From Streptomyces narbonensis (GTDB taxonomy: Bacteria > Actinomycetota > Actinomycetes > Streptomycetales > Streptomycetaceae), in contig NZ_BMSF01000008.1 of NCBI RefSeq assembly GCF_014649015.1, forward strand, positions 124,001 through 188,000: a DNA stretch of 64,000 nt, given 5' to 3'. The notes under the pieces are model-generated. The model ran no database searches. It saw only the letters and a list, made by a program, of their open reading frames with translations, and was not told where the DNA came from. This document shows, in pieces, positions 50,791 to 58,747 of the stretch. The stretch's first letter is position 1. Each line of letters starts with the position of its first letter. A program made the position numbers and the translations under genes.

Positions 50791-52908
50791 ATGACCACCA
50801 CCGACACCCCCACCACCGCGTCGGGGCCAGTGTGGGACTGGGCCGCCGGTCACGGACCCGTGACCGGCGCCCTGTCCGCCACCACCGGCGCGTTCGCCCT
50901 CGCCACCACCGGCGCCGCCACCGGCATGCCCCCCACCTGGGCCCTCGCCGTCGGCACCGCCGGCGCCATCGGCCACACCATCAGCACCTTCCGCGAACGC
51001 CTCTCCGCCCGCACCGCCACCCTCCGCGCCTCCTCCTGGCTGCTCGGCGCCGGGTGGACGACGTGGGCCATGACGTCCGGCCCGCTGACCTGGGCCGCCA
51101 TCGGATCCCTCGCCGCCCTCGGCGTCGGCATCGGCACCGCCGCCCGCTCCACCGCCCTGTACGAGGACGCCCGGGAGCTGGAGCTGATCGCGCTGGCCGA
51201 CCGGCAGGTGTCCGCCGAGCTCCACGCCGAGCGCCGCACCCTCGCCGCCGAATGGGTCGAGCGCGTCCAGCGCGTCAGCAACGTGACGCTGACGGTGCTG
51301 GCGATCGAGAAGTGGCCCACCGGCACCGGATTCACCATCGACGCCGAACTGCCCGGCGCCACCACCTACGACCAGATCGCCCGCGACTCCGCCCGCCTGT
51401 CAGCCGACGCCCGACTCCCGCACGGCTGCACCGTGGCAGCCACCCCCGGCATCCACCAAGGCCGCGTCCTCATCGACGTCTCCACCGTCAACGTCCTGGC
51501 CGGCGAGATCCCCTACCCCGCCGACTACAGCCGCCTGTCGATCCACACCGGCCTGCCCTGGGGCGTCCGTTCCGACGGCCGCGAAGTCCTCACCTACCTG
51601 CGCGAACAGTGCGCCCTCGTCGTCGGGCCGACCGGGTCGGGCAAGACCAACATGGTCCACAACATCATCAGCGGCTTCGCCCGCGCCGAGGACATCCTGA
51701 CCTTCGTCATCGACCTCAACGCCGGATCCGCCGGCCTCCCCTGGGTCCGCCCCGCCCTCAACGCCCCCAGCAACACCGGCGTGGAGACGCGGCCCGGGAT
51801 CGACTGGCTCGCCTCCACCCCCGAGGAGGCGGCACTGATGCTGGACGCGGCGATCCGGATCGGGAAGCACCGCAAGGTCGTCTACCAGGACCTGATGGCA
51901 CGGGAGAACACCGACCTCCTGCCGATCTCCGCGCAGATCCCGCAGATCATGATCCTGATCGACGAGGGCGCCGAGATCCTCATGAGCAACGACCCGCAGA
52001 TGCGCAAGCTCGCCGACAAGATCCTGGAAGTGATCCGGCAGCTCCGAGCCATGGGCATCCGCACCGTCCTCACCGCGCTCGGCGCCACCGGAGCGGTCCT
52101 GGGCAACCTCATGATCCGCCGCGAGGCCAAAGCCCGCGTCTGCCTCACCGGCGGCGAGGTCGAGGGCATGGACCTGGGCAAGATCTTCCCGGGTGCCCGG
52201 GGGCTCAAGCCGGAGCAGGCGCCGTTCCAGGGCGCCGGGTTCATCGGCACCCCCGAATCCGCACCGGGGCTCTTCAAGTCCTGGCGGATCCTGCCCCAGC
52301 AGATCGCCGACATCGTCCACGCCACCTCCGACCGACACCCCTGGCTCGACGACAACTCGGCCAAGGCCGCCGGCCCCGCCTACGCCCGCCGCTGGGACAC
52401 CACCCGCACCGCATGGATGAACACCACCACCGTCACCTCCGTGGCGGAAGCCGCGGCTGCTCCGGCGACCGACGAGCAACCGACACGACCGGGCGGGCTG
52501 AACCTGTCCGCGCTCCGTGGCGCTCCCACCGCTCCGGTCTCGGATGAGGATGCGCTCGCGGCCCAGTTCATGGCGCAGATCGACGCCCAGTTCGGCACCA
52601 CAACCGAGACCGCACCCAACGTGGATGAGGAGCCCGAGCAGCCGCACGGGCTGAACCTGTCGGCGTTCCGCAACGAGCAGCAGGACAGCGAGGCCCGGCA
52701 GGCCGCGCTCGCGGTGCTGCTCGCCGCCGGACCGGAAGGCACCGGTGCATCCGCCATCGCCCGGGCCCTCGCCGACACACACGGCACCACCCGGCAGACC
52801 ATCGCCGGATGGCTCAAGGAGTGGGCCGAAGACGGCACCACCGTACGGACCGGGACCGGCACCAAGACCCGCTACGTCCACCACCGCCACGCCCCCACCC
52901 AGGACTAA
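50791..52908 (+). CDS. TraB/FtsK-SpoIIIE-type conjugative DNA translocase, 705 aa
   Basis: Motor for double-stranded plasmid transfer in Streptomyces. Two helices at the N-terminus (about 20-45, 60-85 and possibly 105-125), a linker, then an FtsK/SpoIIIE motor with Walker A VVGPTGSGKT (about 277-286) and Walker B MILIDEGAE (about 387-395). The C-terminal about 65 residues (GTGASAIARALADTHGTTRQ) form a winged helix like the DNA-reading gamma domain. TraB proteins assemble hexamers that bind 8-bp clt repeats; a repeat array lies just downstream. Confidence 0.9.
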   Translation: MTTTDTPTTASGPVWDWAAGHGPVTGALSATTGAFALATTGAATGMPPTWALAVGTAGAIGHTISTFRERLSARTATLRASSWLLGAGWTTWAMTSGPLTWAAIGSLAALGVGIGTAARSTALYEDARELELIALADRQVSAELHAERRTLAAEWVERVQRVSNVTLTVLAIEKWPTGTGFTIDAELPGATTYDQIARDSARLSADARLPHGCTVAATPGIHQGRVLIDVSTVNVLAGEIPYPADYSRLSIHTGLPWGVRSDGREVLTYLREQCALVVGPTGSGKTNMVHNIISGFARAEDILTFVIDLNAGSAGLPWVRPALNAPSNTGVETRPGIDWLASTPEEAALMLDAAIRIGKHRKVVYQDLMARENTDLLPISAQIPQIMILIDEGAEILMSNDPQMRKLADKILEVIRQLRAMGIRTVLTALGATGAVLGNLMIRREAKARVCLTGGEVEGMDLGKIFPGARGLKPEQAPFQGAGFIGTPESAPGLFKSWRILPQQIADIVHATSDRHPWLDDNSAKAAGPAYARRWDTTRTAWMNTTTVTSVAEAAAAPATDEQPTRPGGLNLSALRGAPTAPVSDEDALAAQFMAQIDAQFGTTTETAPNVDEEPEQPHGLNLSAFRNEQQDSEARQAALAVLLAAGPEGTGASAIARALADTHGTTRQTIAGWLKEWAEDGTTVRTGTGTKTRYVHHRHAPTQD

Positions 52909-52989
52909 CCGAGCCCGCTTGTCGCCCTGTCCCGCGAAGGCCCGCAAGCGGGCCCCAGCGGGCCGGAAACCGGCTTTGACCTGGAAGGC

Positions 52990-53055
52990 GACAAGCGACA
53001 AGACAAGACAAGCGACAAGCCACACGACAAGCCAGCCGACAAGCGACACGACAAA
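52990..53055 (+). repeat. clt-like GACAAG repeat array
   Basis: GACAAG occurs seven times (52990, 52997, 53002, 53007, 53014, 53026, 53038), with variants GACACG and GACAAA; an inverted copy is at about 52917-52923. The array lies 80 bp past the translocase stop, the classical position of clt recognition repeats for TraB. Confidence 0.72.
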
Positions 53056-53116
53056 CAGCCAACCGGGCAGCACCCACCACACGGGGTGCTGCCCGGAGCG
53101 CTGAAAGGGGCACCTT

Positions 53117-53614
53117 GTGTACGAGCCGACCGCGTACGAGATCACCACCCCGCACACCTACCTCCCGCCGCAGACGCCCGCCGTCCGGCCGGTGCTCCTG
53201 CCCGCCGACATCCCGCCCGGCGTCAACTGGGTCACCCTCCCCAACGGCGTCCGCACCCTCGCCTACACCCACCCCACGGCCCCGCCGCAAATTCCGGTTA
53301 CCGCCCCGCAGCCGATCCCCGCATGGGCCAAGACCACCGCCCTACTCGCCCCCACGATCGGCGGCGGCATCGGCGCCGCCGGCATCGGACTCTCCTACGC
53401 CGCCCCGGGACTCATCGCCATGACCCACGCCCTCTGGTCCGCCGCCGCCCTCGTCGTCGCCACCGTCATCGCCATCCCCGTCCTGATCCGCACCGCCCGC
53501 CGGGCCACCGGCAACGGGGGCGAGGGCTCGGTGCGGACGACGACCCACATCACCCAGAACATCACCGCCACCGGCCTCTTCGGCCGCGCCAACGGAACCA
53601 TCAACCATCGCTGA
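53117..53614 (+). CDS. Membrane protein of the AICE (DUF6251-like), 165 aa
   Basis: Pro-rich first half, then two adjacent helices (IGGGIGAAGIGLSYAAPGLI and AAALVVATVIAIPVLI). The tail (TTHITQNITATGLFGRANGT) is the part shared with DUF6251-type proteins next to AICE translocases. GTG start with AAAGGGG upstream. Probably a Spd-type factor. Confidence 0.72.
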   Translation: MYEPTAYEITTPHTYLPPQTPAVRPVLLPADIPPGVNWVTLPNGVRTLAYTHPTAPPQIPVTAPQPIPAWAKTTALLAPTIGGGIGAAGIGLSYAAPGLIAMTHALWSAAALVVATVIAIPVLIRTARRATGNGGEGSVRTTTHITQNITATGLFGRANGTINHR

Positions 53615-53622
53615 CAGCGGAA

Positions 53623-53661
53623 GGGCGGCCCCCGCATCTCGCCAAAGAACCGGGGCCGCCC
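53623..53661 (+). terminator. Terminator between transfer and replication modules
   Basis: GGGCGGCCCC (53623-53632) pairs exactly with GGGGCCGCCC (53652-53661). Confidence 0.8.
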
Positions 53662-53695
53662 TCACTCCTGATCTAGCTGACCGGAGGTATCCAGC

Positions 53696-54646
53696 ATGAC
53701 TGAATCTCCCCCCTCTCCGCGAGAGGGCAGGGACCTGCCCTCTATCGATATGCCCGGCCTGGAGCTCCTCGCGCACGCGGTGAGCGCCGTCGAGAACGGC
53801 TGGCACGTCTTCCCCTTGCGTCCCGGCGACAAGCGGCCCGCCGGCCACGCCGAATCCCGCTGCCCCGGCACCGGCCGGTGCGCGGACGGACACAAGACCC
53901 CCGAGCAGCGGGCCACCACAGACCCCGATCTGCTCGCCGCCGCCTGGACCCACGCCCCGTACAACATCGGCATCGCCACCGGCCCGTCCGGCCTGCTCGT
54001 GGTCGACCTGGACACGCTCAAGGAGAAGGACGAGAAGGGAACGCCTGACGGCGTCGCCATTTTCGAGGCGCTCTGCGAGCGCGCCGGACAGGCCGTCCCC
54101 CTCACCCACCGAGTGCGGACCGCGCGCGGCGGACAACACCTGTACTTCACCCCGCCCGACGGCGTCCGGCTCGGCAACACCGCCGGACGACTCGGCAAGC
54201 ACATCGACACCCGGGGCTGGGGCGGATACGTCGTCGCCCCCGGCAGCCACACCCCCGACGGGTCGTACGTCGTTCTCGACAGCCGTCCCCCGGTTCCGCT
54301 GCCCGGATGGCTCCTGGACGCTCTCACCACCCGCCCCAAGCCCGTCCTGACCGCCCCGGCGATCACCGTAGTGGGCGGTCATCGGGTCGCGGAGGTGGCG
54401 CTGGAGCGCGAGACCGCTGCCGTTCGAGCGACTCACGAGGGCGGCAGGAACGCCCAACTCCTGAACTCTGTAAGGGCTGTGGGGCGATTCGTCGCATGGG
54501 GAGACCTCCCCCGGGACGTGGCCGAGGAGGCTTTTCAGGTAGCGGGGGAGACGGCGGGACTGCCGCCGGCCGAGTGCCGCTCCACGATCCGCAGCGCCCT
54601 GGACTGGTCCATCCGCACCGCCCGCCCCCGGCAGACAGCCGCATGA
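53696..54646 (+). CDS. Bifunctional DNA primase/polymerase (Prim-Pol), 316 aa
   Basis: Archaeo-eukaryotic primase fold: GWHVFPLRPGDKRPA, then the metal-binding VVDLD (D104, D106), TARGGQHLYF with the catalytic His, and GWGGYVVAPGSH. An insert CPGTGRCADGHK may bind zinc. AGGAGG region precedes the ATG at 53696. In AICEs Prim-Pol and an adjacent helicase replicate the excised circle. Its TGA overlaps the next ATG. Confidence 0.88.
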   Translation: MTESPPSPREGRDLPSIDMPGLELLAHAVSAVENGWHVFPLRPGDKRPAGHAESRCPGTGRCADGHKTPEQRATTDPDLLAAAWTHAPYNIGIATGPSGLLVVDLDTLKEKDEKGTPDGVAIFEALCERAGQAVPLTHRVRTARGGQHLYFTPPDGVRLGNTAGRLGKHIDTRGWGGYVVAPGSHTPDGSYVVLDSRPPVPLPGWLLDALTTRPKPVLTAPAITVVGGHRVAEVALERETAAVRATHEGGRNAQLLNSVRAVGRFVAWGDLPRDVAEEAFQVAGETAGLPPAECRSTIRSALDWSIRTARPRQTAA

Positions 54647-54834
54647 CCAGCCCCGAATCCCCCCACCTGAAAAGCAACGCCGCCACCCCCCACCGGCCCG
54701 ACGTCGCCGAACAGCCCCGGGAGCGGAAAACGGTGGGCGCCTCGAAGGTCGTCGCCGAAGGCGTCCTTTCTGGTTCTGACCCGCACCCCGCCCACGACGT
54801 CCACCCGCTCCTGACCAAAGGGGAAGCCGCATGA
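54643..54834 (+). CDS. Small hypothetical protein between the replication genes, 63 aa
   Basis: ATG overlaps the Prim-Pol stop, and its own stop overlaps the ATG of the DUF3631 gene, a tight coupled chain. Polar and probably disordered (RPDVAEQPRERKTVGASKVV). Not recognised. Confidence 0.6.
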   Translation: MTSPESPHLKSNAATPHRPDVAEQPRERKTVGASKVVAEGVLSGSDPHPAHDVHPLLTKGEAA

Positions 54835-55997
54835 CCCAGCAGCCCATCGACGGCGCCGCTCTGCTCAACGAGGTGGAGGCCTTCCACCGCAGGTTCAACG
54901 TCTTCCCCCGCGAGGGCGCCTACGTCGCCGTCGCCCTGTGGGACGCCCACGCCCACCTGATCGACGCCTTCGACTCCACGCCCCGGATTGCGTTCCTCTC
55001 CCCGGAGCCCGGCTCAGGGAAGTCCCGGGCACTGGAGGTGATCGAGACCCTCGTGCCGAACAAGATGGCGGCCGTGGACGCTTCCCCGTCCGCGCTCTTC
55101 CGCTCCGTGGCCGGGATCGAAGGCGAGCGGCCCACGATCATCTTCGACGAGATTGACACCGTCTTCGGCCCCAAGGCTGGAGACAACGAACAGCTCCGCG
55201 GCTTCCTCAACGCCGGACACCGACGCGGACGGCTGATGTACCGGTGCGTCGGCGACGGCGCCAACCAGACCGTGCAGGGCTTCCCGTCCTACTGCGCCGT
55301 GGCCATGGCCGGACTCGGGGGCCTTCCCGACACCATCACCACCCGGTCCGTCATCATCCGCATGCGCCGCCGTGCCTGGAACGAGAAGGTCGAGCCCTAC
55401 CGGCTGGGGACGCACGAGAAGCAGGGTCACGCACTGCGCGACCGCCTCGCCGCATGGGCCGAGCAGGTCCGCGAGAAGGTCGAGGGAGCCTGGCCCGAGA
55501 TGCCCGACGGCATCACGGACCGCCCTGCCGACGTGTGGGAGCCTCTCCTGGCCGTCGCCGATGCCGCCGGAGGCGACTGGCCCGAGCGAGCCCGTGCCGC
55601 GTGCCTGGAACTGGTCAAGTCGTCCCAGGCCGACGACAGGGCATCTCTCGGCATCCGGCTCCTCACCGACCTGCGCGACCACGTCCTCATCGGCGTCGAC
55701 AAACTGCCCACCATCGCCGTCCTCGATCGGCTCAACGCCCTGGAGGACGCCCCCTGGGCCGACCTCGACGGCAAGCCTCTCGACAACCGGCGACTGTCCA
55801 AGATGCTCAAGGAGTACCGGACCACCGGCGACGAGCCCATCGTCTCCCGCAACATCCGGACCGCCGGCGGCATCCTCAAGGGCTACTACGCCGAGGACCT
55901 CCAGGACGCGTGGACCCGCTACTGCCCGCCGCCTGCCCAGAACAGCGCTACATCCGCTACGCCGCTACAGCCCAGCTCACAGCCGGTGCTCGCGTAG
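54831..55997 (+). CDS. DUF3631 ATPase, replication helicase-like, 388 aa
   Basis: P-loop ATPase with Walker A SPEPGSGKSR (57-66) and Walker B TIIFDEIDT (102-110), then ITTRSVIIRMRRRA with an arginine finger candidate and a C-terminal DUF3631 region (ALEDAPWADLDGKPLDNRRL). Pairs with Prim-Pol in AICEs as the presumed replicative helicase. Its C-terminal codons run into the iteron array. Confidence 0.87.
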   Translation: MTQQPIDGAALLNEVEAFHRRFNVFPREGAYVAVALWDAHAHLIDAFDSTPRIAFLSPEPGSGKSRALEVIETLVPNKMAAVDASPSALFRSVAGIEGERPTIIFDEIDTVFGPKAGDNEQLRGFLNAGHRRGRLMYRCVGDGANQTVQGFPSYCAVAMAGLGGLPDTITTRSVIIRMRRRAWNEKVEPYRLGTHEKQGHALRDRLAAWAEQVREKVEGAWPEMPDGITDRPADVWEPLLAVADAAGGDWPERARAACLELVKSSQADDRASLGIRLLTDLRDHVLIGVDKLPTIAVLDRLNALEDAPWADLDGKPLDNRRLSKMLKEYRTTGDEPIVSRNIRTAGGILKGYYAEDLQDAWTRYCPPPAQNSATSATPLQPSSQPVLA

Positions 55998-56145
55998 CGG
56001 CAACCCCACGTGTAGCGGCTACACCCACCCCAACCACCGGCCCATCTTGAGCGGCCCGCAGCAAGGTGTAGCCGCTACACCCGCCCTTCCCGCTACACAG
56101 AGCATGCCGCTGACCTGCGATGTAGCGGCGTAGCGGATGTAGCGG
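55945..56145. repeat. Iteron-like GTAGCGG array, candidate replication origin
   Basis: About ten copies of (T)GTAGCGG or its complement: 55954, 55962, 55994, 56011, 56074, 56091, 56121, 56130 and 56138, with a variant at 55945. Two are doubled into palindromes, GTGTAGC-G-GCTACAC (56010-56024) and GTGTAGC-C-GCTACAC (56066-56080). Placement between the replication genes and xis fits an origin of replication. Confidence 0.75.
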
Positions 56146-56195
56146 ACTTTCCAGAGGGGGGCCACAGGCCCCGGCCATCCACCCAGGAGGCACAG

Positions 56196-56393
56196 GTGAG
56201 CATCACGCTCCCGACCAGCCACAGGGCCGTGACCGTCCCGGAAGTCATGGCAGCGCTCAAGTTCAGCCGCAGCAAGGTCTACGACCTGCTCCGCTCCGGC
56301 GCCCTGCCCAGCTACACCGAGGGCCGCGCCCGACGCATCCCGCTCGACTCCCTCCACACCTACATCCACAACCGACTTGAGGAGACCGCCTGA
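56196..56393 (+). CDS. xis: Excisionase (MerR/Xis-type HTH), 65 aa
   Basis: VTVPEVMAALKFSRSKVYDL and SGALPSYTEGRARRIPLDSL make the winged-helix excisionase signature. GTG start with CAGGAGG upstream. Its stop overlaps the integrase ATG, so both are made together. It directs the integrase towards excision. Confidence 0.9.
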   Translation: MSITLPTSHRAVTVPEVMAALKFSRSKVYDLLRSGALPSYTEGRARRIPLDSLHTYIHNRLEETA

Positions 56394-57643
56394 TGGCCAA
56401 GAGGCGCGCCAACGGCGAGGGCACCATCACGAAGCGCGCGGACGGCCGCTATCAGGCCGCCGCCTACGTCTACAGGCCGGACGGCACCCGCGTGCGGAAG
56501 TTCGTCTACGGCAGGACCCGCGAGGAAGTGAGCGCCAAGCTCATCGAGATGCAGGACAAGACCCGCCAGGGCATCCCCGCCGCCACGTCGGCGATGCCGT
56601 TCGGGGACTACCTGACCTACTGGCTGGGCGCCATCGCCCCGACCCGGCTCAAGCCCGCGACGCTCAACAGCTACGAGGGGCTGTCCCGGCTCTACATCCG
56701 GCCCGCCCTCGGCAAGAAGCGGCTCAACCGGCTCTCCCCCACCGATATCCGGCTGTTCCTCGCCGACTTCAAGAACGGCTGCCTGTGCTGCCTGCGCGGG
56801 GCGGACGCTGCTCGCCCCGAGGGAAAGCGGAACTGCTGCGCCGTGCACAAGTGCTGCAAGCGCGGCCCCTCGGCGCGGACCGTGCAGTACGTCCACGCCG
56901 TGCTTCGCTCGGCCCTCCAGCAGGCCGTCCGGGAGGAGCTGATCGGTCGCAACGTCGCGAAGATCGTGGAGACCCCCACCGTGCAGCGTGAGGAGGTACG
57001 TCCGCTCGATGCGGGCGAGGTTCGCATGCTGCTGAAGGCCTCCCGAGACCACCGGCTCTACGCCCTGTGGCTGCTGATGGTCTCCACCGGCCTGCGCCGA
57101 GGGGAGGCCCTCGGGCTCACGTGGTCGGACGTCGACCTGAACGCCGGACAGCTCCGGGTCCGCCGGAACCTCCAGCGCATCAAGCGGGAACTGCTCTTCG
57201 GCACGCCGAAGACGGCACGGTCGATCCGTACAGTCTCGCTTCCGAAGCGGTGCGTGGACGCACTCCACGCGCACCGCGCGAAGCAGGAGGAAGAGCGGAT
57301 GGTGGCCGGTGAGAAGTGGAAGCCGTCGCTTCACCAGCCGGGCGGGCTCATCTTCACCACGTCGACCGGCCGGCCGACCGACCCTCGGAGCCTGAACCGC
57401 ATGCTCACGATCCTGTGCGCCAAGGCGAAGGTCCGCCGGATCAGGGTGCACGACCTGCGGCACACCTGCGCCTCACTGCTACTCGCCCAGGGCGTGGACG
57501 CCCGGGTCATCATGGAAACCCTCGGGCACAGCACGATCACGATGACGCTCGACACCTACGCGCACGTCATGCAAACGACGCTGAGGGCCGCAGCCGATCG
57601 GATGGACGATGTCCTGGGAGGGGAGCATCCGACTGAGAGCTAG
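56393..57643 (+). CDS. int: Tyrosine site-specific integrase, 416 aa
   Basis: Arm-binding N-terminus (GEGTITKRADGRYQAAAYVY), SAM-like core-binding domain (70-195) and catalytic domain with R235 (STGLRRGEAL), K272, H353-R356 (HDLRHTCAS), H379 (LGHSTITM) and Y389 (LDTYAHV). A Cys-rich insert (residues 130-155, seven Cys and one His) interrupts the core-binding domain and may bind zinc. It recombines the tRNA-Arg att sites. ATG overlaps the xis stop. Confidence 0.95.
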   Translation: MAKRRANGEGTITKRADGRYQAAAYVYRPDGTRVRKFVYGRTREEVSAKLIEMQDKTRQGIPAATSAMPFGDYLTYWLGAIAPTRLKPATLNSYEGLSRLYIRPALGKKRLNRLSPTDIRLFLADFKNGCLCCLRGADAARPEGKRNCCAVHKCCKRGPSARTVQYVHAVLRSALQQAVREELIGRNVAKIVETPTVQREEVRPLDAGEVRMLLKASRDHRLYALWLLMVSTGLRRGEALGLTWSDVDLNAGQLRVRRNLQRIKRELLFGTPKTARSIRTVSLPKRCVDALHAHRAKQEEERMVAGEKWKPSLHQPGGLIFTTSTGRPTDPRSLNRMLTILCAKAKVRRIRVHDLRHTCASLLLAQGVDARVIMETLGHSTITMTLDTYAHVMQTTLRAAADRMDDVLGGEHPTES

Positions 57644-57870
57644 AGCCGGTCGACCGCCTGAGCGCCGATGGCGACCAGAAGGACCACCCCAAAAAATCCT
57701 ACGATCACTCTCAGCACATCCGGGGAGAATCTTGGATTCACTCCACCGGGGACCCACCGTGCCATCAGGTCGTACGCCCTCAGCCCGAGGTTGCGGTAGT
57801 CGAAAGCGATGACGAGCGCACCGACGCTGGACGCGAACGGCACGACGAACGACAGTACCCAGTCGCCCAT
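57640..57870 (-). CDS. Small two-helix membrane protein at the element end, 76 aa
   Basis: MGDWVLSFVVPFASSVGALV and VLRVIVGFFGVVLLVAIGAQ are two hydrophobic segments around a polar loop. ATG at 57870 has GGGGAG upstream; a longer start at 57912 is possible. It overlaps the integrase stop by 4 bp on the opposite strand. It may be cargo, for example superinfection exclusion, but nothing proves this. Confidence 0.6.
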   Translation of the reverse strand: MGDWVLSFVVPFASSVGALVIAFDYRNLGLRAYDLMARWVPGGVNPRFSPDVLRVIVGFFGVVLLVAIGAQAVDRL

Positions 57871-57924
57871 GCGCGGTCTCCCCTGAGAGGTACCGACTGG
57901 GCCGTCGCTCAATCGGCGAAGACG

Positions 57925-57946
57925 TTGATGTCACCCGCTGATGTCA
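57925..57946 (+). repeat. Putative integrase arm-type site, right
   Basis: Matches 44265-44286 in the same orientation over 22 bp with one mismatch; lies 38 bp inside attR. Confidence 0.65.
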
Positions 57947-57980
57947 GAGGCCCCCTGGACGATGTCCAGGGGGCCTCTGA
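57944..57980 (-). terminator. Element-encoded terminator for tRNA-Arg
   Basis: A perfect 17-bp stem (57944-57960 with 57964-57980), loop GAT, immediately downstream of the tRNA 3' end. It replaces the chromosomal terminator left behind at 44079. Confidence 0.88.
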
Positions 57981-57984
57981 GCTG

Positions 57985-58028
57985 TGTGCACTCGGCAGGA
58001 TTCGAACCTGCAACCTTCTGATCCGTAG
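57985..58028 (-). repeat. attR: 44-bp att copy inside the intact tRNA-Arg
   Basis: Identical to 44115-44158. This copy supplies the 3' half of the functional tRNA gene. Confidence 0.95.
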
Positions 58029-58059
58029 TCAGATGCTCTATCCGTTAAGCTACGAGTGC
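57987..58059 (-). tRNA. tRNA-Arg(ACG)
   Basis: 73 nt; acceptor GCACTCG/CGAGTGC, discriminator A, anticodon loop CTACGGA giving ACG, T-loop GGTTCGAATCC. CCA is not encoded. The ACG anticodon needs A34-to-inosine editing by TadA to read CGC and CGA. Confidence 0.96.
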
Positions 58060-58312
58060 TTGTTCTGTTTTCTGTCTTCGCTCCCCGGCCTTTCGGCCCG
58101 CTCGCGGCGACAGGAAGAACATTACATGACTGCCGCCGTCATGTGAAATCCATTCACCCCACCCCTTGTGACCTGCGGAAACGCCGCTCGGGGGAAGATC
58201 GGGGGGTCGGTGGCCGGAGGCCGCGGGCGGTGGCGCGCGGGGTGGAAACGGGCCGAAAGAGACCGGGGTCACAACCGGGGGCGCGGGTGCTGCGCGACAG
58301 GTCCGGGAACGG

Positions 58313-58344
58313 CCGAAGCCCCGGCCGTGGGGCCGGGGCTTCGG
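58313..58344 (-). terminator. Terminator of tRNA-Ser(GCT)
   Basis: CCGAAGCCCCGGCC, loop GTGG, GGCCGGGGCTTCGG: a perfect 14-bp stem 6 bp past the tRNA. Confidence 0.85.
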
Positions 58345-58350
58345 TAGGGG

Positions 58351-58441
58351 CGGAGGCGGAGGGATTTGAACCCTCGATGGGCTTTAAGACCCAAACCGCA
58401 TTAGCAGTGCGGCGCCATAGACCGGACTAGGCGACGCCTCC
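58351..58441 (-). tRNA. tRNA-Ser(GCT)
   Basis: 91 nt with the long variable arm of serine tRNAs; acceptor GGAGGCG/CGCCTCC, anticodon loop CTGCTAA giving GCT, T-loop GGTTCAAATCC. CCA is not encoded. Confidence 0.96.
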
Positions 58442-58747
58442 ATGCACCCCGCGCATACGCGAGTGGTGCGTGCAGATGATGACACAGGCGAACCGGCTGT
58501 CACCAATCGATTCTCACCGTACTAGGCCTTCGGGGTCCAGGGCAAAGCCCTGCGGGCCCCGGCCGCGCCGCGAAGGCCCTGACCGAGGCGTCGTGGACGG
58601 GGCCGGACCGGGGCCGCCCGCCCGGCGCACCCCGCTTGCGCAACGCCCCGGCGCCCGGAGCGTTAGAGGGGCGGGACGCCGTGGGTCCGCCCTTACTCGT
58701 GCCCGCCCCGCGTCCGATGCCGTGCACCGCCGCTCCAGGAGATCCGT
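58442..58747. other. Intergenic stretch with no gene seen
   Basis: GC-rich spacer between tRNA-Ser(GCT) and the protease inhibitor gene. It should hold the divergent promoters; no clear motif was recognised except CAGGAGA (58737-58743), the ribosome-binding site of the next gene. Confidence 0.5.

Larger units (their letters stand above)
44115..57984. mobile_element. AICE integrated in tRNA-Arg(ACG), 13,870 bp
   Basis: Bounded by 44-bp direct repeats, with xis and a tyrosine integrase next to the tRNA end, Prim-Pol and DUF3631 replication genes, a TraB/FtsK-type translocase and Spd-like proteins. There are no relaxase, type IV secretion or phage structural genes. That set defines actinomycete integrative and conjugative elements such as pSAM2, which transfer double-stranded DNA. 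A divergent HTH-PP2C pair and a complex leader control the main operon. Little obvious cargo is carried apart from a small membrane gene at 57640. The control region has lower GC and different codon habits from the flanks. Confidence 0.93.

Noticed and set aside
44115..57984. Prophage
   Set aside because: No capsid, tail, terminase or lysis genes; the translocase and Spd proteins indicate a conjugative element.
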